Positions 1-9,724 of a DNA stretch of 64,000 nucleotides are shown one piece after another; within the stretch, counting starts at the first letter, position 1, and each line of letters starts with the position of its first letter. The stretch is from NCBI GenBank assembly GCA_039602395.1, contig JBCNJP010000024.1, forward strand, positions 5,859,524 to 5,923,523, written 5' to 3'. This DNA is from Deinandra increscens subsp. villosa. Its lineage: Eukaryota; Streptophyta; Magnoliopsida; Asterales; Asteraceae. The notes below the pieces were generated by a model. It did not search any database. It was not told the origin of the DNA and worked only from the letters and a program-made list of their open reading frames with translations. Made by a program: the position numbers and the translations under genes.

Positions 1-1124
1 TTGATCATGACCTTGTTAAGCTCTCGGTAGTCGATACACATGCGGAACGTTCCATCCTTCTTCTTAACAAACAATACCGGTGCTCCCCATGGAGACGAAC
101 TTGGACGAATAAACCCTTTGTCGAGTAACTCTTGAAGTTGTGTGGAGAGTTTGTTGAGTTCGCTTACCGCCAAACGATAAGGTGCGCGTGCAATCGGAGC
201 GGCTCCAGGAGCTAAATCGATTCCAAACTCGACTTGTCGAAATGGAGGCAAACCAGGCAGATCATCAGGAAATACATCTTGGAAGTCGCGGACTATCGGG
301 TAGTCATCGATTCTACGTTCGGGAAGTGTCGTGTCGGTGACGTTTGCAAGGATCGCGAAGTGACCTTTACGAAGGCACTTTTGAGCTTTGAGAAACGAGA
401 TAATACCGGTGACCGTTCCACCCTTCTCGCCTTGGACTGTTAACACTTCACCGTCCTTGAGTGGAATACGAACCACTTTTTCTTGGCATAAAATTTCAGC
501 GCGGTTTTCAGATAACCAATCCATTCCTACTATGACATCAAAACTACCAATCGGGAAAGGCACAAGATCGATTCCTAACGCATGGCCAGCTAGTTCTAAC
601 TTACAGTCCTTAACTATTTGAGTCGTATCATGAAGTTTACCATTTGCTAGCTCTACCACATACTTAGCATCTAAGGCAATTGGTTTAGCATTAATCAACT
701 TAGCAAATTTAGTGGAAATAAAGCTTCTTTCAGCACCAGAATCAAACAATACAGTAGCAAAGAAACCAATAAGGATGAATTTACCATTAATCACGTTGGC
801 ATCGTTGCGAGCTTCACCTTGACCCATAACAAAAGCCCTTCCTCTGCCATTTCCACCGTTCCCGTTGTTACCATTCCCGTTGCCATTACCTCCACCATTA
901 CCATTCCCACCATTATTTCCTTGGTTACCGTTTCCCTGTCTTCTTAACTGCGGGCAGTCCCTTTTTATGTGGCCTTGAGCACCGCATTCATAGCAGTTCC
1001 CATTACCATTTCCTCTGGGGGCTTCATTGTTGTTATTACGGTTCTGACCATTGTTGTTCCCATTGCCCCGGTTGTTTCCATGGTTGTTGTTGCCATGATT
1101 GTTGTTGTTTTGCCTTAGGCGGTT
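1..1124 (-). pseudogene. Tekay-like Ty3/gypsy pol, 5' part (third zinc knuckle, protease, start of RT), cut by window edge
   Basis: Read on the minus strand in the same frame as the gag ORF to its right, from just after an in-frame TAA at 1127-1125. In order: an Asn/Gly-rich linker, a CX2CX4HX4C knuckle (CYECGAQGHIKRDC), a second long Asn/Gly-rich tract, an aspartic protease with DSGA active site (about 745-725), the spacer typical of gypsy pol, then the first RT block with the motif FIRPSSSPWGAPVLFVKKKDG and the following YREL motif. The YxDD block, RNase H and integrase would lie left of base 1. Protease cuts the polyprotein and RT copies the element RNA in virus-like particles. Apart from the stop the frame is open for all ~374 codons, so the element decayed little or uses read-through. 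Assignment to the Tekay/Del chromovirus lineage rests on remembered RT and gag motifs; the diagnostic chromodomain is outside the window. Confidence 0.85.
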
Positions 1125-2123
1125 TTATTGCTCGGGAAGAATCGCCCAACAGTCCTTTGCCTCGTGGCTTTTCTTGCCACACCTTTCACAGCTTAAACTT
1201 CTTCTGCAAATACCAGTGTGATGCTTCCCACACTTGTTACACTTGGGCAGGTTACCCATGTAGTTGCTTTGACCATTTCCGCCCTGGCGGTTGTTCCCAC
1301 TGTTATTCCCAGACCTTTTGCTTTGACCTTGGGAGTTATAGGACCTCCCAGTGCTGTTTCCCACACTCTGATTGTTCATGGAGTTTTCAGGAGCTTCATC
1401 ATCAGCTTTTCTTTTGCCACTTAAGGCAGTCTTCTCTAAGGCTTTTGCAGGAAGTGTACCCTTCTCAACTTCCTGATCAGTAAGCTTGTGAGCCAAACGG
1501 ATGGCTTGCTGCACGGTTGCGGGGTTGCTGGCAGTCACTAATCCCTTGATTTGAGACGCGAGGCCTTCCAGATAACGCTCGATGCGTTTGAATTCAGCAT
1601 CAACCATTGTGGGGCACAAGACCGCGTACTCATGGTAACGCGCAGTATACTGTTCGACTTCAGACCCAATCATTTTCAGATTCAAGAATTCGCCCTCTAA
1701 CTTCTTCACTTGGTCACGGGGACAGTACTCCTCCATAATCAGTTCTTTGAATGCTTCCCAATCCATGTTGTTAGCCGCATTTACCCCAATCATCTGAATT
1801 TCGGCATTCCACCAGGAGAGAGCAGCTCCCTCGAAAGTACCAGTAGCATACTTCACTTTGCTCTCAGCAGGGCAGTTACACATAGAGAAGACCTTCTCAG
1901 ACTTCTCGATCCACCTGAGGAGTCCCACTACTCCTTCCTCGCCGGAAAATGTCATTGGCTTACAATCCATGAAGGACTTAAACGTGCAGTGATGGTGGTG
2001 TCCCTGAGCGGCGTACGCAGCTTGGACGGCTGCCACAGCGGCTTGCACGTGTTCGTTGATCATAGCTTGCAATTGTGCAGGTGTCATGTTGATGTTGCTC
2101 CTTCCGTGTCCCCTTCCAGACAT
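1125..2123 (-). CDS. gag: Ty3/gypsy (Tekay-like) Gag, 332 residues
   Basis: Starts at ATG 2123. The start is supported by its position 534 bases downstream of the primer-binding site of the same minus-strand element. Residues about 95-175 hold the conserved gag core (WW..E and EAFKELIMEEYCP motifs) that forms the particle shell. The C-terminus is Asn/Gly/Ser-rich, then carries an incomplete knuckle C295-C298-H301/302-C306 and a canonical one C312-C315-H320-C325, which bind element RNA. The ORF ends with TAA shortly after the second knuckle, but the frame continues into a third knuckle and protease. The family usually has one continuous gag-pol ORF or a frameshift, so the stop is either a mutation or a read-through site. 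I favour mutation because no recognisable read-through context was verified. Confidence 0.85.
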   Translation of the reverse strand: MSGRGHGRSNINMTPAQLQAMINEHVQAAVAAVQAAYAAQGHHHHCTFKSFMDCKPMTFSGEEGVVGLLRWIEKSEKVFSMCNCPAESKVKYATGTFEGAALSWWNAEIQMIGVNAANNMDWEAFKELIMEEYCPRDQVKKLEGEFLNLKMIGSEVEQYTARYHEYAVLCPTMVDAEFKRIERYLEGLASQIKGLVTASNPATVQQAIRLAHKLTDQEVEKGTLPAKALEKTALSGKRKADDEAPENSMNNQSVGNSTGRSYNSQGQSKRSGNNSGNNRQGGNGQSNYMGNLPKCNKCGKHHTGICRRSLSCERCGKKSHEAKDCWAILPEQ

Positions 2124-2656
2124 CTTGCTGGACAGTTAAAGTAGCCAGTGTTCAGTCACAGTTATATTCTATACATATCCCATAATATGTATATTAGCCA
2201 GTTCCCGTTATCCCACTATTAGTCCAGAAAAATTTTGTGCAAAATCGAGGCGTCGTCGGAGAACGTCGTAAGTCGTAAGTAGCTATCGTCGAAAGTCGGC
2301 TTTCCCATAAAAGTCACCGTCGGCGTAGTCATCGTAGTAGAAATCAGGACGTAGCGTGTAGCATCGTTTCATTGTCGCTTTCCCCGGAATAGTGTGCGTA
2401 TTAGCGTTCGCGTTTCGTATTCGTGTGTGAAATCTTCCCTAAGGTTTTCTGTTAGACTTCCTAGACACGGTCTATATATATATATTTATATATATATATA
2501 TACATACGTACTAAGCTTTTACTTACACAGCAGAGCGAGTATCCCAGGTTGGCACGTAATTATTTTGGTTTTGGGAATTTGTTTGTTCGTTTGTAACTAA
2601 GGTTTTCAAATTGCAGTTTCCAAATCGTTTTCAAAATTGATTCCAGTTCTCTGCAA
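2124..2656 (-). other. 5' leader of the Tekay-like element
   Basis: Untranslated segment between the primer-binding site and the gag ATG on the minus strand. It contains a (TA)n run at about 2471-2503 and stretches with repeated CGTCG/GTCGT-type triplets around 2245-2360. No coding potential is convincing. Confidence 0.7.
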
Positions 2657-2674
2657 CTTATGGCTCTGATACCA
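2657..2674 (-). promoter_or_regulatory. Primer-binding site, tRNA-iMet type (Tekay-like element)
   Basis: The minus strand reads TGGTATCAGAGCCATAAG, matching the plant initiator tRNA-Met 3' end used to prime minus-strand DNA synthesis. It lies three bases from the LTR edge at 2678, which fixes the end of the 5' LTR. Confidence 0.9.
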
Positions 2675-3363
2675 ATCTGTCACACCCCCAAGTAACCACT
2701 AACGGAGTTTATACCGTTAAGGGGTGCGAGCAAACCAGGACCACAACCATTAGTTACAAATACTAAACGAATCAGAGTTAGTTCCAAATATAAATAATGA
2801 TTTAGAGTCTCAACATACGCAGCGGAAAAAATATAGTCTTAGCACTAACCACGTGCTTTACAAAATCAGTGTCTTAAATTCTCAATTAAGTTTAACTAAA
2901 AATAAAATGTCTTCGTGTGCCATGCCAACCCGATCCGGATACTCCTTAGCGATCTGCAAAAGTTTAAACCACGCAAGTGTCAACCTAACGGTTGGTGAGT
3001 TCACAGTGGGCTTGTCATGCAGTGGCCCGGTCTCATACATCATAGTCGTATAAACATATTCTTATGTACAATTTAATTGTGAAAAGCAATGCTTAATGAT
3101 AACCAAAATCATAGTGTTGTGGTTTAGTAAAAGTATTGTCCGTAACCTACGTTATCTGGTATGTACTAGTTTTGTATAGTTAAAGTGCTCAACCGATATC
3201 GCGGGTAGCTAATCCGTTGTTCCATGCACTAAGGAAGTTTGTACCAAAGCTGACCGATAATTGTAGTGGCAGAGCCTCCAGCTATTTTGTTTTGCAGACA
3301 TATGTCATCGCGGCTTTGCCTCCCCCGTGTCCTCTCGGGATCACGGTCAGATAGGCTGATATT

Positions 3364-3730
3364 TGTTAGAGCATATTCCTATGCCACGATGTGTCTCGTG
3401 TATTGTATCTATGTAATGAGAGCAACTATGTGAGTCTAGTTAGGCTGCTGGGCGTAACACATGGTCCGCCGGACCAGTTGGTGCAGCGTATCAGTTGATA
3501 CGCTGGGTGATACGCCAGCTAGTCTAAGTTACCTATAAATAGGTAGCATGTGTAGAGAACATGTGCACTGAGAGAGAACTTCAAGTCATATTCTACATTT
3601 CTGTGTGTGTGTTTCTATGTGTATGCTCTCAAGGTTTCATCAATACAAATCTCATTTGTATTTACTTTTGATCTCGTTTCATCTCATTATCACGTGATTA
3701 GCAATCGATCTGTCGCTCCATGGTTTTACA
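3364..3730 (+). repeat. Element A 5' LTR
   Basis: Begins TGTTAGAGCA and ends GGTTTTACA. The U3 part holds the palindrome TGGTCCGCCGGACCA and a GCGTATCA/TGATACGC hairpin, directly followed by the TATA box TATAAATA at 3534-3541. The poly(A)/R region is not clearly bounded. Confidence 0.95.
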
Positions 3731-3732
3731 AG

Positions 3733-3744
3733 TGGTATCAGAGC
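3733..3744 (+). promoter_or_regulatory. Primer-binding site of element A
   Basis: TGGTATCAGAGC two bases after the 5' LTR; complementary to the initiator tRNA-Met 3' end. Confidence 0.92.
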
Positions 3745-4451
3745 TATCTGGTTCCATTTGCTGATCATATTCTGTGATTTTGGAGATTTTTAGAGAGAAA
3801 AAGTGGGTTTTGAAGCATTTTTCATCAAATTCTTCCAATTCCGGGTGTTTCCAAGGTTAAAAATGATTTTCGAGCATTCCTGGTAAGTTTTCGCATCTGT
3901 GTGAAGCAAATTTAAGTTCAATTTGTCAAAATTTGTGAAATCAGTCGAAATCTGCATGAAAAACGACTGATCCGCCGGATGAACATTCTGGTCCGCCGCC
4001 TGGTCCGCTAGACAATCTTCATCAGCTGGTCCGTGGCAGTTATAGCGTATCAGTGTGATCCGCTGATAATCTGGTCCGTCGTATCAGTTTTTGGTCCGCC
4101 GGATCAATCTGATCCGCTAGTACAATTTGGTCCGCTGGTTATAAATCTGATCCGCAGGTATAATCTGGTCCGCTGAGATTGATCTGGTCCGCTTTTGGTC
4201 CGCAAATACAAATCTGGTCCGCTGATTTTGGTTTGGTCCGCTGGCAGAAAAGTGTTCATCACTAAAACTGACGTAACTTGAGAACCGTTAAGAGTTACGG
4301 AACCCAATACCAGCCAAAACGTTCGTATCGACGAGATCTAGGACTTGTACCCGCCTACGGCCAGTACCGACAAGTTTTGACCCCCTAAATCCGCTTGGAA
4401 AGCCTCCGTTTTTTGAGTTCGAAGTTTTTGAGGTATCATATTTCGGAAACT
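3745..4451 (+). repeat. Element A leader with about 15 copies of a TGGTCCGC motif
   Basis: Between 3968 and 4242 the leader repeats TGGTCCG or TGATCCG followed by C/T about 15 times with irregular 12-30 base spacing. The same motif sits in the U3 of the LTR just upstream of TATA. A minus-strand ORF of 67 codons here is an artefact of the repeat. No coding function is apparent. Confidence 0.8.
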
Positions 4452-7400
4452 ATGTCGGATTTTCAAGCATTTTCCGCGATTCAAAACACGATGTAAGCTA
4501 TCATTAACTATGATAATGAAATAGGAACAAGTCAGAAAGTTCCGAAATTGCTCAGATTGGAAGATTATCATAGTTGGGTGAAGCGATTCAATGCATATGT
4601 TGGTGCAAATGATGTTGATTTTTGGATATCTTACAATAATCTATATGAGTATCCAACAGGACAAAATGGAAGGCCAGTTTTGCAACAGAGTCTTACTGGT
4701 GAGCAAAAGAAAGCATATCAAGCAGAACAAAAAGCTTATGGTGCTTTAACGATGGCATTACCTTCCGACTTATTACATCAATTTTCTGCGTATACTTCTG
4801 CAAAAGAATTGTGGGATGCAATTCAAAAACGATGTGAGGGTAATGATCAATTCAAGAAAAGCAAACAAAAGGTTCTAAGAAAAGAGTTCGACAATTTCAA
4901 GCATTATCCAAATGAGAATATTTCAAAGCTTATCACTAGGTTTTCACATTTATTAAGTGAAATGGCTTTAGTTGGCATCAAAAAGGAAGAAGCTGATTTG
5001 AAAGAGAAGATACTAGAGGCATTACCTGAAAAATGGGAGAATTATGTAATGATGATTACTCATGATAAAGAATTTTCAGGGTTGTCATTCATCAATTTGA
5101 TTGAGCAGATACAAGCAAGAGATATGGAGTTGAGTGTCAACAAATCCATGCCTGCACAAGTACATAATCCAGCTGCATATCGTGGTGAAAATGATTCTAC
5201 CATAAATGCTAAACAGGCAAACATTTACAGTGAAGGTCCTAGTACTGCATTTCTTGCTGGAAAAACTGAGACTTATGGTGATTCTCCAGGTTGTACTTTT
5301 ACAAGTTCAAACCGATCATCAAAGTCTACAATTCCTGATAAGGCATCTGAGGATCTAGCTTCATTGTTATCTGCATTTATATCATCGTCAAGTGGTTCAA
5401 TTTTTGGGAAACTTGGAGAAGTTGATTTGGTTGCAAATGACTTAGGTGAGTTGAATGATGATCATTTGAACGAGTTAGATTTACATTGGCAATTTGCTAT
5501 GATTGTTGAAAGAGGTAGGAGATACATGAAGAAGCATGGTAAACAATCTTTTATTCCAGGAGGAAAACTTGGATTGGATAAATCCAAAGTTAAGTGTTTC
5601 AAATGTTCACAAGTTGGACATTTTGCTCGTGAATGTAACAATTCAAAAGTATCTGCATCTTCGTCTTCAACAAACAATTCTAAATCACAAGCTTTGACTT
5701 CATACACGGCTGAAGGATATGATTGGGAAAGAGATATAGCAATAATTGAAGAGAGACAGAATCAGATAGCATTAACTGCAACTCTCAATGCAGATGGTTC
5801 TACAGATTCTATCTACAAGACATCACCTGCCATGGTGTATAACTCTGATCTAAAACAATATGTTAAATTGTATCCTGATGAATCTGCACTTCTTGCCGAA
5901 GTTGGTTGTCACGAATTACATGATTCAGATTCAGACACAAGTTCATGTGAAACAGTTGTGAAAGATGGTACTGCAGAAGTGACAAAAGAGTTTCAAGAAA
6001 AATATGAATCTTTGTTAGCAGAGAATGGTTTGATCTCTGAAGAACTCAAAGCTGTTAAAGCTGAATTAGAATGTTCACAAGAAAGGTGTGCTGATTTAGA
6101 AAGAGTCAATACAGAACTGGTTCAAAGTGCTGAAAAATGGGAAACTGAAGCAAAGGATGTTATTGGAGATTTTGATAATCTATTCGAGAAATCAACAGCT
6201 AGAGTGGAATCTCTTCTGAAATCTAATGTTGAACTTCAAAAGGCTTTTGATGAAGTTACTGCTGCAGAAAATGTTCATAAAGCAGTGATTTCTGAATTAC
6301 AAGATAGATTTATAGAACTTAAAGAGGAACTTTCAAAGCTTAGAGATGAAAATGTTCAGGCTCGTGAGAAGAATGGAATTTTAACAAAAGATGTTGCTTA
6401 TTACACAAAGAAGTGGGAAAAAGTTCATGATGAGTTAATGGACATTTGTGATACAAAAAGACAACTAAAGTCAGAATACAATGAGTTGTCAGATCAATTT
6501 ATTGATGTTCAAAAAGAATTGATGGATGCTCAAGTCAAGATTTCTGAGTTGAAAATTGAGATTCTTGTTCTTCAAAAACAAGTAAAGAATTCAGCTATGT
6601 CTCCTACTTTACTGAATTACATTTACAATCAGGAGAAGAGTGACGATAGTGTGAAATTAGAGGACTTGCATTCTGTTCCAGCTCCGGTGGTTATCTTAAA
6701 TCCTCCATCTGTGTCACTTGATCCAAGAGCTGAATTGCAAGATTATTCTAAATTTGCAACTCCAGCAAAGAAGAAGAAAAACAAATCTGAGAAAAGGGAG
6801 AAGAAATTGGGTGAAGCTCCAAAGTTTGTCTCAAGTTCCCAAGTTTTGGAAGAGCAAAAGATTTGTGAGAAAGTTGATTCTGTTCCTTCATTTGCTAATG
6901 AAGAAGAAAAAGCTTTGCTTCAAAGTAACAACTTGAAAGATATTAAAGCTAAGTTCAATAGCGAGGCTAAAGAGCGAAAAGTTCAAGGATCTCCTTCAAG
7001 TTCTTCAAAAATTCCAGGGTATAAACAAAAAGGCTTGGGTTATATTGTTAACGAAGAATTAGTTTCAACACTACCACAGAAGCAGCCAAAGGGGAAGGCT
7101 AAAGAGAAAGTTTCAGGTCACAAGAATCAGTCAAAGCAAAGGACACAAAAGGTGTTCAAATCAAAGAATGTTGATTACTATTCTGGAGGATCTTCTTATA
7201 GTTCTGGTAATTCTTCACGAAGTCCATCTCCAAGGTATGATTCTTCAGACGATTTCTTTGATTCCTTTGGTTCAGAAAATATTTTTGGTTATCATGATGT
7301 GTTTAAACAGGACAAGAGAAATTTAAAGAATTTTGTTGATAAAAACCAAATTTTTGAATCAAATCTGGGTAGCAGTTCCCTTAATGTTTTTCAAAGAAAG

Positions 7401-7718
7401 TGTTATGCATGTCGTAAACCAGGGCATCTTGCTGCACAATGTCCTACGAATGCAAGCACTGACGCTTATGTGAACAAAACTGCTAAATATGTGGATTTAA
7501 ATGGTCATATTTTTTATGAACCACAACCTTCGATGTATAATTCAACTAGTAAGCCGTCTTGGGCAAAGACGCAAGTTGACAATTTTGTGGATTCATTGAA
7601 AAATTTTCAATCGCCCAAGATTTGGAAACCCCGAGTTGTTTCCTTGGGTGTAAAAGACCATGTTGAAGACACCGGGCGACCCGAGGCTGTTGACTCGGGC
7701 CGATCCCAAAACCACTAA
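4452..7718 (+). CDS. gag: Element A Gag-like protein: capsid-type domain, two zinc knuckles around a long coiled coil
   Basis: The open frame runs 4548-7718 (1056 codons if counted from TTG 4548). Homology with element C puts the natural start at ATG 4452, but codon 15 is TAA (4494-4496) where C has CAA. Numbering from 4548: residues ~4-200 form a UBN2-type copia gag domain (LEDYHSWVKRF, ALPEKWENYVMMITHDKE); a CX2CX4HX4C knuckle starts at C350; ~467-685 is a Lys/Glu-rich coiled coil; a Lys/Ser-rich low-complexity region follows; a second knuckle starts at C952 (CYACRKPGHLAAQC). There is no protease or pol. A product this long could build or join virus-like particles and bind RNA, but that is inference. 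Non-AUG initiation, read-through or loss of function are all possible because of the early stop. Confidence 0.85.
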
Positions 7719-8313
7719 TGTTTTATCTGGTGTATGCAGGCTTCTTCAAGAAGACCTGTCATGCGTGTGTTGCTGATAGTGAAGAACTTGCTTAATTTAG
7801 TGTTTCAATGACATATCATTTTCAAATGTTTTTCAACCGATTTTTCCAAAACTAAAACTGCAAAGTGTCAGTGTTGGTCGATCAATTTTCTTTCTTATTC
7901 ATATGTTTATTTTTTGTAGTTGTTCATATTTTTAGGGGGGGGGGGAGGAATTGAAAATTCAAAAAATAGTGTTTGTTTGAATTTTAGGGGGAGAAATTGG
8001 AAAAATATAAAAAAATGGAAAATTGAGAAATTGATCCGACAAAAGCGAGAAATGATAGTACATCAGCATATATGTTATCTGCCATGGATAGATTAAGTCT
8101 AACGGCTGTAGGTACTTGCATAATCTGTGAATGTGCATGACTAATCTGATATCTGCAAGTAAGATATAAACATAAAGCTTACCTGATGATCTTTGGTTAT
8201 TTGCTTCTTGATGAATGCTGTGTGATGATTCCAAAAATAGAATAAAGAGATATCCTGATGAATGCATGTTTTCATTTTGCAAAAATTTCAACTTGTTTGA
8301 TTTTCTTTATTTT
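7719..8313 (+). other. Element A 3' noncoding region, proximal part
   Basis: Follows the gag stop. It includes a G-run (about 7937-7946) and a second purine tract near 7985-7995 (TTTTAGGGGGAGAAATT) that resembles a polypurine tract. The same purine block occurs before the hairpin arrays of E (about 50740) and F (about 62160, minus). No coding potential seen. Confidence 0.6.
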
Positions 8314-8556
8314 GTCAAACGATCGGCCTTTCTCTGCGTATCGAAAGATCGACCTGATTGGTGTTCGTTTGACGTTCTGCTTTATTTTCTTTGGTGTTTC
8401 GTATAATCCATCGGACTTTCTCTGCGTGTACGGGAGTACCGACCTGATTGTTGTTGGATTATACAATTTCTGCTTTATTTTTATATTTCTTATTTTCCTG
8501 AACAATCGGACTTTCTCTGCGTGCTCACAAGCCGACCTGATTGTTGTTTGTTTAGG
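8314..8556 (+). repeat. Tandem array of three structured ~60-bp hairpins in element A
   Basis: Each unit has a conserved core (TCGGACTTTCTCTGCGT, a small variable hairpin, then CGACCTGATTG) inside an outer stem. Outer arms: unit 1 GTCAAACGA 8314-8322 with TCGTTTGAC 8365-8373; unit 2 GTATAATCCA 8401-8410 with TGGATTATAC 8455-8464; unit 3 CCTGAACAA 8497-8505 with TTGTTTAGG 8548-8556 (one G-U). The inner hairpins of units 1 and 2 carry GNRA-like loops (ATC-GAAA-GAT and GTAC-GGGA-GTAC). Arms change sequence yet stay complementary, which argues for a conserved fold. Function unknown; candidates are RNA export, packaging or stability. Confidence 0.85.
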
Positions 8557-9346
8557 GTTCTGCTTTATTTTTGCATGACTCATCAAGGATGATTAAATCT
8601 CTAAGAAAGTTGGTTTTATATGATAAATTTGATGATTTGCCAGTATTTCTGATAGAGTGGAGACCGAGTTATCAGTGCATGATAAAATTACCTTAAGCAT
8701 ATCTGAAAACGATAAAAAATGATTGGTGCATGCTGAAATAAACATAAAATGTTGTATTTGCGATTATCTTGTCTTGCATGCTGATAAGGGCCGAAATTGA
8801 AATGTGCTAGATGCGTTATGTCTTATATGATCTCGTGTCGTGATCTTTCTCGCAAAAGACAAAAATAGTGTGAAATTCAGTATTTCATTTCTGTATTGCA
8901 TTTATATTACCATTTTAGTAAAATTCAAAAAGATTTTAGGTGGATTTTGACCTAAAAGTTTCTAAAAGCCAAAAAGATTTTATTTCTTATTAGTTTTCGA
9001 TCGATCAACACATGATTCAAAATCAAAGGTTACAAAATGGATATCTTGGATTCTCAAAGAGAAGTTTTGCTCCAAGATTAAATTAAGCTTGGTATTTTGT
9101 ATAGAAAACAAAATCGGCACTTTTTGTCTTCTAAAGGTGCAGGTTCTGTGTGTCAAGACTCGAGCATGGTGTAAAGAGGGAGTTTGTTATATCATTCTCA
9201 AGTGGATCTTGGTGATCAAAGATGTTTCAAGTAGAGATCCAGCCGTGCAAGCTCTGTTTCTGACAAGATTTCAAGTTGAAGATCTGATGCAGCAATGTTG
9301 AAGATTGAAGACCAGAGGTTTAGTTAGACTAGATACACTACACGTT
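8557..9346 (+). other. Element A 3' noncoding region, distal part
   Basis: AT-rich, no convincing ORF. It is collinear with 51347-52163 of element E and, in part, with 61630-61130 of F on the minus strand (shared GATCTTTCTCGCAAAAGACA-like and AAAAAGATTTT blocks). It contains an extra purine tract, AAAGAGGGAGTTTGTTA, at about 9173-9189, some 170 bases before the true PPT. Confidence 0.65.
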
Positions 9347-9357
9347 AAGGGGGAGTT
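9347..9357 (+). promoter_or_regulatory. Polypurine tract of element A
   Basis: AAGGGGGAGTT directly before the 3' LTR; primes plus-strand DNA synthesis in LTR retrotransposons. Confidence 0.9.
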
Positions 9358-9724
9358 TGTTAGAGCATATTCCTATGCCACGATGTGTCTCGTGTATTGT
9401 ATCTATGTAATGAGAGCAACTATGTGAGTCTAGTTAGGCTGCTGGGCGTAACACATGGTCCGCCGGACCAGTTGGTGCAGCGTATCAGTTGATACGCTGG
9501 GTGATACGCCAGCTAGTCTAAGTTACCTATAAATAGGTAGCATGTGTAGAGAACATGTGCACTGAGAGAGAACTTCAAGTCATATTCTACATTTCTGTGT
9601 GTGTGTTTCTATGTGTATGCTCTCAAGGTTTCATCAATACAAATCTCATTTGTATTTACTTTTGATCTCGTTTCATCTCATTATCACGTGATTAGCAATC
9701 GATCTGTCGCTCCATGGTTTTACA
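9358..9724 (+). repeat. Element A 3' LTR
   Basis: Same 367 bases as the 5' LTR by eye, TATA box at 9528-9535, followed by the target duplication ATATT. Confidence 0.95.

Larger units (their letters stand above)
3364..9724 (+). mobile_element. Element A: young gag-only copia-type LTR retrotransposon (6361 bp)
   Basis: Complete element: 5' LTR 3364-3730, tRNA-iMet primer site 3733-3744, a repeat-rich leader, one 1056-codon gag-like frame, a long 3' noncoding part with a hairpin array, a polypurine tract 9347-9357 and 3' LTR 9358-9724. Flanks are the direct repeat ATATT (3359-3363 and 9725-9729), and the empty site is visible in the solo Tekay LTR near 25912. Both LTRs are 367 bp and I found no difference between them, so insertion was very recent. 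No protease, integrase, RT or RNase H motif is present, so it must be mobilised in trans. It fits the general idea of gag-bearing non-autonomous LTR elements. Confidence 0.95.

Noticed and set aside
4104..4307. Minus ORF with repeated SGPD/LYLR-type motifs
   Set aside because: Shadow of the TGGTCCGC leader repeat.
8314..8556. Hairpin units as hammerhead ribozymes (they contain GAAA and CTGAT)
   Set aside because: The CUGANGA...GAAA order and cleavage triplet of a hammerhead core are not present; GAAA is a loop inside a small stem.
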